From NCBI RefSeq assembly GCF_051014445.1, contig NC_135137.1, forward strand, positions 28,211,501 through 28,275,500: a stretch of 64,000 bases of DNA, read 5' to 3'. Every line of letters begins with the position of its first letter. Within the stretch, counting starts at the first letter, position 1. The position numbers were made by a program, and so were the translations under genes. Shown here in pieces: positions 1-11,479 of this stretch. The notes under the pieces were generated by a model. That model had not been told where the DNA came from. It ran no database searches and saw only the letters and a list, made by a program, of their open reading frames with translations. Source of the DNA: Colletes latitarsis. Lineage: Eukaryota > Arthropoda > Insecta > Hymenoptera > Colletidae.

Positions 1-239
1 AGATCAAAGGAAAAAAATGGTAGACTGCACGCCGATCAACGCCCCCTTATGCTGTAAAAAAATTGTCAAATATCACTTCTCGTTTTACCATTTTATACGA
101 CTCTTCCCCCTTAAATGTTCGTACAGAGAACTGAATGTGAAAAATGAAATTCAAAAATGGAGAAGTAGAAATGCACAAGAACCTGATGTTGAAACAATTA
201 AAAATACTATACAGAATAGATTGATAATCGCTGATGAAT

Positions 240-400
240 TGTATTATAAGTTTTATAATAAAAACCGTACAATTTTCTGCAAGATCGAAATTTTGATTTC
301 AGACCATTGTAAACTACTCTTGCTCAAATTCACAAATCCCATCCAAATTTATTTCCGTCGTTATCTCAACTTGAAAATTAATTCTGTATCAGATAGTTAG
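240..400 (-). mobile_element. Fragment of a TTAA miniature element (TTAACACG family)
   Basis: This segment is a diverged reverse complement of about 2810-3000. Both carry a run reading (in the 2.8-kb orientation) TTTCAAGTTGAGATAATCATG, then a stretch ending in a poly-T/ACGG motif. It probably belongs to the family whose best copy is 48971-49211. No terminus survives. The rest of 1-430 is AT-rich and shows nothing else; the 127-codon frame over 17-400 runs straight through this repeat and is not considered a gene. Confidence 0.55.
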
Positions 401-429
401 ACTTTGTTACAATCGGGTATCCATCAAAG

Positions 430-885
430 TTAATATCAAGAGATCCGACAGCCACTCGCAACGAACTCGTCTGTTTTAAGTTCCGAATAAATCTTGAACA
501 CACTTTGTACAGTAGGTCAATTGCAGTGTAAATTCACTCAGAGGATATTTATAGAAACAGACCAGTCAGCGGTATTAGGTTTCGCTTTCAAGTTCCGTTG
601 AAAATGTTCCGCGAGTGTACTTCACTCGTACTCGTCGAATCTTTTCAATTACTCTCTTTGCTCGCCCTCTCTAACGCGAACCCTACACGATTACGTACCT
701 CTAGACATGTCTCGCGACGAGCAATAGGTTCGAGATATTTTGATTGCTCGTATCGCGAGGCGTTGCCTATTCACGGTTGTGCACGACTCTCAAGTGGTGA
801 AACGACGCGTCAGTATCTTTCAAAACGAAAAAGAATTGGTGTAAACACGCGCTTTGTGTTTAGAGGAGGAAAAGAAGACGTATAA
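430..885. other. GC-richer block, no recognisable gene
   Basis: Base composition rises above the AT-rich surroundings. A 95-codon frame (598-885, +) has no recognisable domain, no visible splice context and Arg/Ser-rich composition typical of frames in GC-rich noncoding insect DNA. It could be a regulatory block or an unrecognised exon. From 886 to about 1450 the sequence is AT-rich and I see nothing in it. Confidence 0.3.
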
Positions 886-1457
886 GGAAATGACCAAAAA
901 GTGGCCGATAGAAATAAATTTTACGAGTTTTAATAGATGTGTGCTAAAAGATTTATTTAATTAAGAAAACCATACATACAACATCTTTTTTTTAAAATGA
1001 AATTTTAAGTGCTTCAAACGATCTTCACCATCCAAATAACGATTAAAATGTTTTTGAACTTCTATCATTTAATTTTTTTTTATCATAACAATGAGAAGCC
1101 AAGCCACAAGAAAAAATCCAAAAGATTATTGTTTCAACGTTGTTATCGATAATATGCAGTAGAGTAATGAAGAAAGATTATTTATTTTTTCTAACGGTTA
1201 AAAAAATATATAAATTTATGATGATTGAGGGCTTTATGTAGTAGGTCGTTGAATTTGTCTCAACAAACGCTATCATATTATTAGCAAAAAAATATATGGT
1301 TCCATTTAAAAAAATTAACTTGACCTCGAAATATCCACCTATACAAAAATTATTTATACCGCATAATTTGCCCCTTTAAATAAAACAACTTTTGTAAGAA
1401 CACTTTTTCGATACCTTCAATATCTCATGAGATATTCCACCATTTACACTTAAACGT

Positions 1458-1470
1458 AACACCCTGTATA
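1458..1470. repeat. Possible transposon right terminus (AACACCCTGTATA)
   Basis: The motif AACACCCTGTATA equals the last 13 bases of the TATA element found elsewhere in the window. The preceding 100 bases do not match that family, so this is either another family with a similar terminus or a solo end. The partner end is not visible. Confidence 0.3.
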
Positions 1471-1639
1471 ATAATAATATACGATTTCATTTGAGAAAAA
1501 TAAATTTTACTTCATCTCCTATACGCCAACTCCAAAACATTTATTAATATCGTCGAAAAGGGGCGAGATATTTCAGGCTGCGTACAAGTATATAAAAATA
1601 TTGTTATAAAAATTGTTATTTTCATTAGTGGTCTTTGTA

Positions 1640-2520
1640 TCCGGAGCTCGATGAGTATCGCCATCGGTGGCAAGCTGTTTTGTTTTTGTTTACGGAGTCG
1701 ACGGGTCGGTGAAACCGAACGAACATAAATATCGGGAGGGGGCGATGGTACCTTTTATCGAGGGACAAACGCGACATTTTAACGAGGTAGTACCGTAGCG
1801 CGCGCCTATTCTAATGGTGCGCTGGGCGAGAAATGTTTGAGTAGCGTCGTCGCGAGCAGAGGGCAGACGAGCGGTAGTAAAGCGAGAAAAATAAATTAAA
1901 AAGGGAGGAACAGAACCGCCAGTCGTGTTCCTATCGTAAATCACCAACGAAAATACAATAATACAAGAGAAGAAGAAGGCTCTCGCTCGCGCCATAAACC
2001 AAATCGCATCGGTTGACCCGGCTTGACCTCTTTGGGGGCTTTTGTGCGACACATTTTCGTCGTTTTATACTTTTTCCTGGCTCGAGAGGGCGCCGGGCTC
2101 GGACCTTTAAACGGTCCTCCGCTTCGGGAATTCCTCAAGGTTCCTGGTCCACGAGACGACGGGTTAGACACGAGGAGATCCTGTCACCTCGCCATAGGGT
2201 GGCCTTGCCGTGGTCGCACAAAATAATCATATAACGTGCCTGACTGCATAGCTGCATACCATAATGCGCCGCGTGTCCCGTCTTTGGCGACGTTATTTCT
2301 CTTTCGTGCCATTGTTCCGATCAATGTGGCCGAAAATCGACGATTACGACGATGATCCGGCGATCCTTTTTGTCCGATTTTACGACGCTCGCGGAACGGA
2401 TTCCGTTCATCGGGCCGTGACGACTCTTTTTACCTTTTTATCGATGACATTATTAATATTTGCTTTGGTGCCCCGTAACGGTAGAGACCTGCATTCTCTT
2501 TTCCCTTGAATCGGAGAGCG
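1640..2520. other. GC-rich island
   Basis: About 0.9 kb of GC-rich, CpG-rich sequence in AT-rich DNA. Overlapping open frames occur on both strands (for example 1690-2052 on minus, 2013-2234 and 2264-2509 on plus), which is what high GC content alone produces. None has a recognisable domain. It is a candidate regulatory or conserved noncoding block; a 5' exon of an unseen gene cannot be excluded. Confidence 0.4.
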
Positions 2521-2533
2521 CCGGTTGTTTTCG

Positions 2534-2775
2534 TTAACTCCTTGACATACAATTTAATTTCAAATATTTTTTAAAACGTACACTGTCTAATTTTGTTTAA
2601 ATTTATTCGTAGAAGGAATGGCCACGAGAAAGAATAGATTTGTTTTGCGAATAACTCGTGAATATAAAATTGATTTTAATATGTAAGACTCGATGACAAG
2701 TGAGTAGCCTCATGATTGTGAAACTTGACATCAAGAACGATGAGTTAGGCTCGTTATTGTAAGGCAAGGGATTAA
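2534..2775 (+). mobile_element. TTAA miniature inverted-repeat element
   Basis: It is bounded by TTAA on both sides (2534-2537 and 2772-2775). The ends read TTAACTCCTTGACATAC and a decayed CAAGGGATTAA. The interior matches the better-preserved copies at 6886-7088 and 15458-15682, including the run GTAGCCTCATGATTGTGAAA. It has no coding capacity. TTAA target duplication with a CCC/GGG start is the piggyBac-type signature; that assignment is inference. Confidence 0.75.
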
Positions 2776-3000
2776 CACTTCGACTGTCACCCATATGTAC
2801 AGGATTCTTCACCACGGGGTTAGAAAAATTCATTTTCAAGTTGAGATAATCATGAAAATTTTGAATGGGATTTGTGAATTTGAGCAAGATTACAGAAATA
2901 AGTACTTGAGACAAATTTTAGACTATTGTAGTTTACAATGGTCTGAAATAAAAATTTCGATCTTGCAGAATATTGTACGGTTTTTATTATAAAAGTTAAT
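2772..3000 (+). mobile_element. TTAA miniature element, TTAACACG family, 3' end decayed
   Basis: It starts at the same TTAA that closes the preceding element: TTAACACTTCGACTGTCACC. The interior run GACAAATTTTAGACTATTG, then GTAGTTTACAATGG, aligns with 17790-17830 and 49110-49150. The right inverted repeat (expected TGGCAGTCAACGTGTTAA) is missing. Confidence 0.65.
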
Positions 3001-5150
3001 TTAATAGTCATCGCAGAATTTCGTAATTTTTATTGCAAGTAATTGCAAAAGCACTCATAAGTGCATTTTATAATGTTAATTTGTGTTATCTAAAGTTGAC
3101 AGTTCTGTCGATTGGTTTTACGATGTAATATACTCCTAATTTCTGCATTATATAAAATGTTGTGTTTTGAAGTCTATTCGTAAGGTATCTTTCTCGTTTA
3201 CGTCACATATTTCTTCTTAAAGTGTACAGTTTAAAACTTTGTACAAAAATATTCAATTATTTTAAATGTGTGTTTTTAGTACTTTACTTTATAGTAATAT
3301 CAGGTTAATGCATATGAAATCTGGCTTTTTTCGATGTTTTAATTAGCTTTATAACATTCATTTTTAACAATAGTATAGAGCCATAAGTATATTGTAAAGT
3401 ACGTATGTTATATACAAAAAAGTTTATAATTAAAACATTAAAACCATATTATTCGTAGTTACAAATACTCAGAATATTCATATAATTTTTTTACGAATAC
3501 AAACTTGGAAAAACGACGATAGAAGTTCGTCTCTTTTGAAAATCTGTTTGTTTGAGGACGTTTATTTATTATTTAAAAGTGTATTATTTCATAAATTTAT
3601 AAATTTGAAATTTAATATTTTAAATTTCATAAAAAAGTTTGTTTTATGTAAAATTTATGACCAGTCATGTGGAGTCATTTTTCCTGAAAAAGCAGAAAAA
3701 GTATATAATTGCTAAATTATTTGAACCGAAGAAACAAAGTTTTTTACATCTGCATTAATGTTGGTATGATTAAGCACACGGATTTTTATGTTTCTTCAAA
3801 ATTTTCCACGTTATGGTCGAAAGAATACAAATATATAAGGAAAAATATGCAGTGTTCATTTTTGAATCGATATAAGAAATCTCGAAATAAAAATAAAATC
3901 TATCCGCAGGCTTAACTATACTAATGCAAATTATAAAATGTGCTTGTTTTTTTTCTATCTCCAATGATTTGAAGATTAGACTTTCCTCGTAATTAGTCAT
4001 AACTTTTATACACATCAAATTTTTTTAATAAAATTTAATTGACTTATAGATTACTGTACTGTCTATTTTTAAATAAGAAATAAATATTTCGTGAAATTAC
4101 ATACACGTTTTTGAATCAAATTTCTAAATGGTGCTTCATGTTCCAGTGTGATACTCGTAACTCCTTCGTACGTGAATGTCCTAACCGATTTGTTAACGGT
4201 GAATCCTTATTTAATTCTGATCAATTAGATAGTTATACATCAGTTACATTTCAATTAGGATGAATGCAGCGTATATTCGATTCTTCATCTATTTTACTAC
4301 CGTTACAGAATCCATGCATATTTATAAGTCCTATTAATTGCTAATGGTTATTAGCGACTTATTTCACCTTTTAATTAACAAGAATTTCCTATATTTCTAC
4401 TCGTGTGAGGGGGTATGTTATAACAAATATTATAATAACCTTGAAAACAATTACATAGCAAAAAGAGCATAATAATAACGGACATTGGAGACTAATAAAA
4501 TTATAGAAAAATTGAAATATACTTAAAACCTTTTTTACAGGTTGAACAAAAAAATTCATGAAAAGTATAAAAGTTTAAGTACGATTTGATTAAATGTAAT
4601 AAATGAAATCTACGACCAAGACATCGTATTAATAAAGAATCAAATTAATTCCACAGCGTTTGTTCGATGAAACCAAGAGCTGGTTTAATAACATAGTATT
4701 TTTAAACCATTAAGTACCAAATTATTGTTTTCCCAATTGTATTTGAAAAACTTTATTAAACAGGAAAAGTAATTGTTTCGCGAAAGAAAATTTTCGTTTA
4801 CATTAGGACAAGTATCTAATAGTAATAACAGTATCTAATAGTATTAAGTAAAGTTACAAACAATAGTAATGAAGACTTAAAGTCGTTCTAATGCAAACAA
4901 ATCAAGTATATTATCGCTAAAAATAATATACTTTTCCATTCATAATATACGTTACAAAAAATTGCAGTGCATTTTATTCAAGTTTTAACTTCGTATTTTA
5001 AAAGTGACGTTATAATCAAATAAATTATTCTACCAACAAAAAATGTTTTCTGAATCTTTAAATACGACTCTGGTATTTTGGATTTGAGAAAGTTCCTTTC
5101 TTGTTGTTTTTCGGTTGTTTCTCTCACTTTGATTTATCATGAATATCTAC
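3001..5150. other. AT-rich intergenic DNA with minor repeat traces
   Basis: No gene is visible. Positions 3155-3215 share TTGTGTTTTGAAG/T and a following GTAAGGTATCTTTCTCGTTTA with 37283-37340, so it is a remnant of the 37.2-kb element family. Positions 4130-4380 hold several homeodomain-type cores (CAATTAG, CTAATGGTTATTAG), possibly a small regulatory patch. The rest is unremarkable. Confidence 0.35.
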
Positions 5151-6240
5151 CAATTTCTAATTAAACAACGTAAATATTTGATATGCAAATATATTACGTT
5201 TACAGATTGTCTTGCAAAGAGATGAAATAAAATGTAGAAATAATACTGCCACAGTACTAAAATAACAGAGAAGATTGTTTCTCGTTACCTCGTAATTGTT
5301 CGGATGAAAAGAGATTGCGGTTGGATCCTTCGATTTCTGCATAGCTGCATAATGTAAAATCTTCTCGCGTTTCCATATCGTGACATAGTATCTGCCTGTT
5401 CACGGAATCGTCGTGGTCAGCGAATTGTTGACTGAAAAAATGATAAACGATGTAGATGAATACTTTGTCCGAAACGAGTTTTCTTCTACGTGATGTATCG
5501 TGTTTCGTATCTGCCACAGAGGCAAATATGCACGTAAAAATTATTTATCGAACGTTTTTACGTATTTTTGTGCGAATTCAGGCACGTAAAAATTTACCCA
5601 ATTCGCGAACATTTACATTTTTCGCCGACGATTCTAGAAATAATTATAATAACATATCCCAGAAATCGTTAATAAATTTTTAATAAATTTTTCACGAATG
5701 TCAGTATGCTATAGTTTATTATTCGGTGGAACTAATATTTCGCATTGATGAATTTTTTTTGTACGTACTTTTTAAACGACGAGATATTTATTGATTTTTA
5801 TTGAATATTTGCAAGATTTCAAATACGTAGTGCAGCAACGAAATTAAGGTTAAAGGTTGTATGTTAAACTTAACTATGTTGAAATTAAAATAATATGGAA
5901 GAACGTAATCAGTGTTTCACAAGTTCAAAGTGAAATCATTTTGGAATGAGAAACTAAAAACATTCTATAATTTTGGGATATTTTAATACCAGAGATGAGA
6001 GATACAAGCTATATCGTAAAAATACAAACGAAATGATTTAATTTTATCCTAATATTAACGTCTCAATATTAAAATTGATAAACTAATAGACGGAAAAATA
6101 AGCATTCTTGGTAAACTTTTCAGGAAAAACAATGAGACTTTTTAATATGAGAGTTTTGCTCACTTTGTTATTCATCTTTTGAAGATACACACAAATCTTT
6201 TTAATACAAAATAGTAAAAAATGTAGGAGTTCGATAATGA
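5151..6240. other. AT-rich intergenic DNA, nothing recognised
   Basis: A mildly GC-richer stretch (about 5270-5640) carries short overlapping frames on both strands without recognisable domains. No repeat termini or RNA genes were seen. Confidence 0.4.
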
Positions 6241-6780
6241 TACATGTATATAGGCTCTGTTGAAAAACAGATCCGGATGGCTGACATCATAGCGTCGGTT
6301 TTGCTCGTCTGAGACGAAAAAATCGAAAGGCATTCTATTTAGTAAGGGTATAGTTATAATCTCAACTAAAAAAAATTTAATATCTCAATTTTTTTTAAAT
6401 TGGTAACACTTTAAAGTTGAAGTATCAATTTTTCCGCATTTTCTCGTGTTTGGGATTAAAAAAAGAAGCAAAATTACACGTCAAATCTTAATATTCCTAG
6501 TTCCGGGTATAAAGACACGTCTCTCGAAGATTCATTATAAATTTGAAGTCATTTAATCAATTAGAACTTGTGATATCGCGTCAGCCAGTATCGAAAATTT
6601 AGTTTCAAGAAAAACGCGAAGTTTTACGAATTCCTTCAAATGGTTTCGTAGACGTATTTTCAAGGTTGCAAACTCCGTAAAGATTAAAAAAAAATCGTTA
6701 TTTTTGACGTGATTTATTAGAAGACGCTTTAGCTTGCTGCTCGTTGATACAAATATTTTTATTTTACTTTCCACTTTCTG
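6240..6780. repeat. Diverged interspersed repeat, related to 10.6 kb
   Basis: The part around 6525-6640 (GAAGATTCATTATAAATTTG, then AGTCATTTAATCAATTAGAACTTGTGATATC, CAGTATCGAAAATTTAGTTTC and GAGAAAAACGC-like text) aligns with 10718-10805. Termini are unclear. It is probably an old DNA-transposon derivative; the class is not determined. Confidence 0.5.
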
Positions 6781-6885
6781 GCACAGTTTCTTTTAAACGA
6801 TCTCATAAATACTAGAGAAGACTACTGTAATATATTTTCTTGAAAACATTTCATTGGAATTTTTGCTTTATGTTTATTGCCCTGT

Positions 6886-7088
6886 TTAACCCCTTGACGA
6901 ACGATTTAATTACACGTAATATTTCAAACGTATACTATTTCATTTTGTTTAAATTTGTTCGTACGTGCAATGCTCACAAAAAAGCTTGTTTTACAAATAT
7001 TTTGCGAATGTATTAACGTGTTGATTTCAATATAGTAGTCTTGATCGCGAGTGTAGCCTCGTGAAACTTGGCATAAACAAGGGGTTAA
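6886..7088 (+). mobile_element. TTAA miniature inverted-repeat element, intact ends
   Basis: TTAACCCCTTGACG begins at 6886 and the element ends in AAGGGGTTAA at 7088. It is 203 bp with TTAA on both sides, a perfect short terminal inverted repeat and no open frame of note. It is related to 2534-2775 and 15458-15682. The piggyBac-type target is visible; an autonomous partner is not in the window. Confidence 0.85.
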
Positions 7089-7165
7089 ATGTAAAATAGC
7101 GTATAATGTAAAATTTTGTCTACTTTTGGTCGAAAAATTCTCCATCTCCTACCTTCATATTCACG
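7002..7165 (+). repeat. Duplicated segment, copy 1 (copy 2 at 7749-7915)
   Basis: It contains the right half of the 6886-7088 element plus its flank (AAAATAGCGTATAATGTAAA, GTCGAAAAATTCTCCATC). The same element half and same flank recur at 7749-7915 at high identity, so host flank was duplicated together with the transposon. Confidence 0.8.
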
Positions 7166-7170
7166 TATTC

Positions 7171-7590
7171 ATATAAAATAAAACAAATTTAAATTAAGTT
7201 TAAATCAGAGAGAAGTGTTTCATTATATTTGTCTATGTGTACAACTGACTATTTTCTGATTTTATATACTGGTTTTACTCGATCTAAGGAGTTGCAGATG
7301 TACGTTTATCGACAATGTTTTAGATTCTTACAAAATAAAATAGAACGAATTTAAATTGAGTTTAAATCAGAGAGAAGTGTTTCATTATATTTGTCTATGT
7401 GTACAACTGACTATTTTCTGATTTTATATACTGGTTTTACTCGACCTATGGAGTTGCAGATGTACGTCTATAGATACAGTTTTTAGATTTTTGCAAAATA
7501 AAATACAGCAAATTTAAATTGAATTTAAATCAGAGAGAAGTGTTTCAGTATGTTTGTCTATGTGTCCAACGAACTGTATTATTATTTAGT
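7171..7590 (+). repeat. Tandem array, 163-bp unit A, about 2.6 copies
   Basis: The marker CAGAGAGAAGTGTTTCA occurs at about 7206, 7368 and 7531 (spacing 162 and 163). The units also share GTTGCAGATGTACGT and TGTCTATGTGTACAACTGAC. Single diverged relatives are at 14865-15010, 17690-17735 and 18110-18270. Confidence 0.9.
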
Positions 7591-7599
7591 TTTTTATAC

Positions 7600-7748
7600 C
7601 AGTTTGTTATATACCAATTTAAATAATTTGAAAATATCATCGTTTTAAGGAACAGTGTTGAACTACATTTTAATAAAAAATGAAAGAAATTTTATTACCA
7701 CTACATAATAGCTTTGACAAAAGAAGGGATGTGAGTTGTCAAACGAAT
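7600..7748 (+). repeat. Single unit B, homologue of the 19.2-kb array
   Basis: TACCAATTTAAATAATTTG, then GTTTTAAGGAACAGTGTTGAAC and CATTTTAATAAAAAATGAAAG, match the first unit of the array starting at 19151. Here there is one unit, joined directly to unit A without the TATA-element insertion present at 18.3 kb. Confidence 0.85.
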
Positions 7749-7915
7749 ATTTTGCGAATGTAATAATGTGTTGATTTTAATATAGTAGACTCGATCGCGA
7801 ATGTAGCCTCGTGAAACCTGGCATAAACAAGGGCTCCAACATAAAATAGCGTATAACGTAAAATTTTGTCTACGTTTGGTCGAAAGATTCTCCATCCCCT
7901 ATCTTCGTATTCGCG
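7749..7915 (+). repeat. Duplicated segment, copy 2 (of 7002-7165)
   Basis: It repeats the right half of the TTAA element and its flank. The terminal GGGGTTAA has become GGGCTCCAA, so this copy no longer has a complete end. Confidence 0.8.
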
Positions 7916-8470
7916 TTATCGTTCGGTTAATAATAGTTCGCGGCAGGTACCCGGTCGTGAGAATTCGCGGAATTAATAGATACGTTTCCGCTAATTCCGC
8001 GCGAAGGTTTGCAGTCTGGTAGCTCGCATCAAAACACAAATCAATGTCTTTTCCTCTCTCCGGGCACGATGTACTAATGGCCTTTCGCGTATAACGGAGC
8101 CCCCTGCGATCTATCCGTCCTGCGTGTGTATCTACGGACTTCTGCGACAAGTTATCTTTATGCACGTGACTCGAGATGTAAATTGGCTCTATAGAGGCGA
8201 CACCGGCTACGCCAATAAATATCTCTATTCCGTTTATCCGCGTGCATATCGTTTCATCCCTCTTTTCATTCGCTTTCTCATCCTCTTCGTCGGTATTCTA
8301 AGTCCCGCGGTGTTGTATAATCGGCATTGTGCCCGCGTTGTGCGCGCCGTACGGCAAAGATACTAGTATGATTCAGTAGCGACGATCCTCAGTTTCGAGT
8401 ACCATTTCGAATACAGGAATATTTTCGCGCAACCGTTTCACCCTTTGTGCGAGAACTTGGCGAGTCGATT
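7916..8470. other. GC-rich island
   Basis: This is a CpG-containing block with short frames on both strands (7899-8165 minus, 8124-8366 plus). Neither is recognisable. It may be regulatory or conserved noncoding DNA; nothing visible decides. From 8471 to 8710 the sequence reverts to AT-rich DNA. Confidence 0.35.
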
Positions 8471-8710
8471 GGGTACGCGACGTACGATAATAAATTGCGA
8501 TTATTTTATTTGGAAATTGTTTTGTTAAACCTCTCCCATTTCGGGGATCTGTGATATTTATAAATTTGTACCGTATCGAATTAAAAATTAAATATTCGAA
8601 GTACTTCGTTCGGGCTTTTGCAGAGATTCGTATATATTTTAATTTCTTATAGATGCACAGCATGTTTCACAAGAGCGTAATAAGTAGTTTTGAAAAATTC
8701 ACAAATTGAT

Positions 8711-8891
8711 TTAACCCCTTAACGTTCATATTTTCCCAAGAATGATCAGTTTTCTGTATTGGACTTGTTTCTAAGCTATATAAAAATGCGGTTTTTGTTA
8801 ATTGCAATGTTGTATCTAATGTATAATCCCTTAAACCGTTAAATTAAACAAATATCGTTTTTCAAAGCAGTCAGACTCGGGCATGGGTTAA
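8711..8891 (+). mobile_element. TTAA miniature element
   Basis: It runs from TTAACCCCTTAACG at 8711 to CATGGGTTAA at 8891: 181 bp with TTAA at both ends and an imperfect inverted repeat. The interior does not match the 6.9-kb family, so it is a separate family. Noncoding. Confidence 0.7.
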
Positions 8892-9129
8892 AGTACACAA
8901 TAGTACGATCCAGTTACCTAATAATGTGTAGGGTCTCCTTTATTCTAAATATACGCTTTCCACGTAATTTTAATTTCATAATAAGGCCAATGCGACGTAA
9001 AACGTGAATTAAAAAAAAAAACTTCATAATAGTCCAAGCATTCTCTATAGAATTTGCATCAGGAGGCTACGAAGGCCAATCTTAGACACTGATGTAGGGG
9101 ATGCTTTTGTTCCCTTGATTTTGAACGAA

Positions 9130-9370
9130 ATTCTGAACGCACAAAGGATGTTAAAAATATATGAAAACTGTTTATCAAAGTCTGCCAGAGTGTGGTTCGG
9201 TGAAAACAATACGCCCTGGGTACTGTAAGAAGTTAACGATCCATAACATTGGAGTCATCTGTGTACCACATGGAAAAAAGAACATGGAATCAATGTCTTA
9301 GATTGTCTTTCACGGTCGCCTGACGCAAATCCCACAGAAAATATGTGGATTATTATGAAATTAATTATTT
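9130..9370 (+). pseudogene. Tc1-like transposase relic (C-terminal catalytic part)
   Basis: A single reading frame starting at 9130 translates to a decayed Tc1-family DDE transposase. It reads LNAQRMLKIYENC, then VWFGENN, NDP(stop)H, LCTTWKKEHGINVL and SPDANPTENMW. The last motif is the hallmark around the second catalytic aspartate (codon 9322-9324, retained). The NDPxH motif, normally NDPKH, carries a stop in place of Lys, and there is a second stop shortly before it. The N-terminal DNA-binding half and both inverted repeats were not found. The frame is broken, so no active enzyme is made. The family call is firm because motif order and spacing match; the subfamily is not determined. Confidence 0.88.
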
Positions 9371-9794
9371 TCCTATTAACATTAAGAAATATCTTCGACA
9401 CAAACTGACTTTGTTCTTGAGAAATCTCAATTTGAGGGCCAAAAGCGAGACTTATATCTTGGATTTTTAATAAAGCTGTTTCATCAGTGTATTAAATCTA
9501 TTACATATTTTCAAGAACGTTTGTGACAATTTTCGTAAAAGAATTTCGATTTACGTAGATGAAATGAGCACCTCGTTAAAGCACCTCTTTTAAATAATAC
9601 TGTTAGTAATAATAGTACGAATCAGTGAATTATTAATTATGAATTAATGAAGGCTGTAGCGAAAAGTCATATAAAGGGTAGCTATACAATAAGATACAAG
9701 TGTTTTTAGAATTTTTAGAAACTGCATAACAATCGCCATTGTTGCAAAAGTGGGCTCGAAGCGTAAGAAGCTAAAAAATTTGATTTCTTTGAAA

Positions 9795-10105
9795 CTATCA
9801 AGGTGGTGTCTCCTGTTACGTAATGAACGCATCGTAATTGTTCAGTGACTTTGATATTGTTCATGCAGAACTACAGAACAGATGACTTCAGTATGTCTCA
9901 GAGAGCTAACTTTGCTCCATGATGATTTAAGGCCACATGTGGCAGGGCAGACTTGCAAAAAATTGGAGCAATCGCGTTACGAAGTTCTTCATTAACCATC
10001 GTACACGCTCGTCTTTTTAATAACAGATTATCATTCATATAGAAGTCTAGATAATTTGCTAGAAAACACAATTTTAACGATACATTGAAACCTAACGAAG
10101 GCGAA
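9795..10105 (+). pseudogene. Mariner-like transposase relic 1
   Basis: Pieces of a mariner catalytic domain appear in order with frame changes. Around 9908-9965 the text reads LTLLHDD, RPHVAG and KKLEQ, corresponding to the LLHDNARPHVA region. A frameshift follows near 9975 (RYEVL). Around 10020-10080 it reads DYHSYRSLDNLLENT, corresponding to the SDYHLFRSLDNFL region just after the third catalytic residue. The YSPDLAP block between is destroyed. Upstream (9795-9900) only hints remain. In this family the domain cuts and pastes the element at TA sites. Frameshifts and stops show it is dead. Its wording differs from the other two mariner relics, so it is probably a different lineage. Confidence 0.8.
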
Positions 10106-10609
10106 AGAAGGTATTCGTTGCGTGGAATCGAATAGAAACTGACTCGTGTAATAAGTGTCTTCAAGTACTAAATATAATACACTACTTTTAAAATAAGAAG
10201 CAAAACTACTTCCTGCAGTATAAAGAACAGAACTTTAAATAAGGATTGGATGTTAGGAATCCAGTTCTACAAGAACATTTAATGTAGACCAGAATGTAAA
10301 GGAAACAATTATTTTTACCCTTTAAACGATCAGATTAAACAAAGTTTGTTCAAAGCGTGAAGAGAGTTATCTAAATTAGAAGACTAATTTTTAAACTTCT
10401 TTGGGAATTTTTGGCAAAAAATCGTAAAACTTTCATTTTATGTATATGTATTATTTTTTCAACTGAAAATTGTGAGAATTACGCGTGCTACGTATGGTTG
10501 AATTTAGGTATACAAAAGTGCAGTATTCTAACTATTCTAAATTATAAAAGAAAAAGCAAAATGATTTTGAAAACATTTGGATAATTAAAAAATGTTAGCA
10601 CAGTGAAAT
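10106..10609. other. AT-rich DNA, nothing recognised
   Basis: No gene, repeat terminus or RNA gene was seen here. Confidence 0.4.
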
Positions 10610-10820
10610 TTGAGTATCGATTTTCTCAACTTTTTTGGTATATAGCACACCGAGAATGTATGCAAAACTCAATATTTTAAAAATTCCGTGCTTCGTGCGA
10701 TAGTAGTACGTCTGCTGAAGATTTCACGTAAATTTTAAGCCATTTAGTTTACTAGAACTTGAGATATCCTGTGCACCAGTTTCCAAAAATGAGGTTTCGA
10801 GAAAAATACTGAATTACGAA
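10610..10820. repeat. Diverged interspersed repeat, related to 6.5 kb
   Basis: TTTACTAGAACTTGAGATATC, then CCAGTTTCCAAAAATGAGG and TTTCGAGAAAAATAC, match 6555-6620 in order. The boundaries and class are unknown. Confidence 0.5.
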
Positions 10821-10835
10821 AAAATTATGCATTCA

Positions 10836-11475
10836 AACAAATTTTGCTAGAGGCATGTTGTCAAAGCACATACTTTTAAAAAGTAAAAAAAGAAAAAATC
10901 GACTTTTATCGAACCTCTAAACCAGAATACCCTATTAAATTAATAGAAAAAACAATTAATCAGAAAGATGGAAAGTTCTAAATGAAGTTGCCTCAAAAAT
11001 GATCTAAAGTGACGTAATAAAATGGGGAATATGTAATATAATAAATATTTTAAAGTTATATTTGAAAAATTATGTATTTAAACACATGTTATCTTCTATT
11101 AAATTAATGGAAGAAACAATTAATCAGAAAGATAGAAAGTTCTAAATGAAGTTGCCTCAAAGATGGCCTAAAGTGACGTAACGAAATGGGGAATATGTAA
11201 TATAATAAATATTTTAAAGTTATATTTGAAAAGTTATGAATTTAAACAAATGTTGCCTCAGGCATGTTGTCATAACACATACTTTAAGAAAATAAAAAAA
11301 GAAAAAATCGACTTTTATCGAACTTTTAAACCAGAATACCCTATTAAATTAATAGAAAAAACAATTAATCAGAAAGATGGAAAGTTCTAAATGAAGTTGC
11401 CTCAAAAATGACCTAAAGTGACGTAACAAAATGGAGAATATGCAATATAACAAATATTTAAAAGTTATATTTGAA
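10836..11475 (+). repeat. Tandem array, about 245-bp unit, three copies (middle one shortened)
   Basis: The marker TTAATCAGAAAGAT occurs at about 10955, 11120 and 11365 (spacing 165 and 245). All three units share AAAGTTCTAAATGAAGTTGC and AATATGTAATATAATAAAT. The middle unit lacks about 80 bp around the GAAAAAATCGACTTTTATCG segment. High identity suggests recent amplification. Confidence 0.9.
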
Positions 11476-11479
11476 TTTA

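Noticed and set aside
17..400. 127-codon open frame at the left edge
   Set aside because: Its second half is the reverse complement of the repeat at 2810-3000, and no domain is recognisable.
8373..8663. 96-codon minus-strand frame next to a GC island
   Set aside because: No recognisable domain or splice context; composition consistent with a chance frame.
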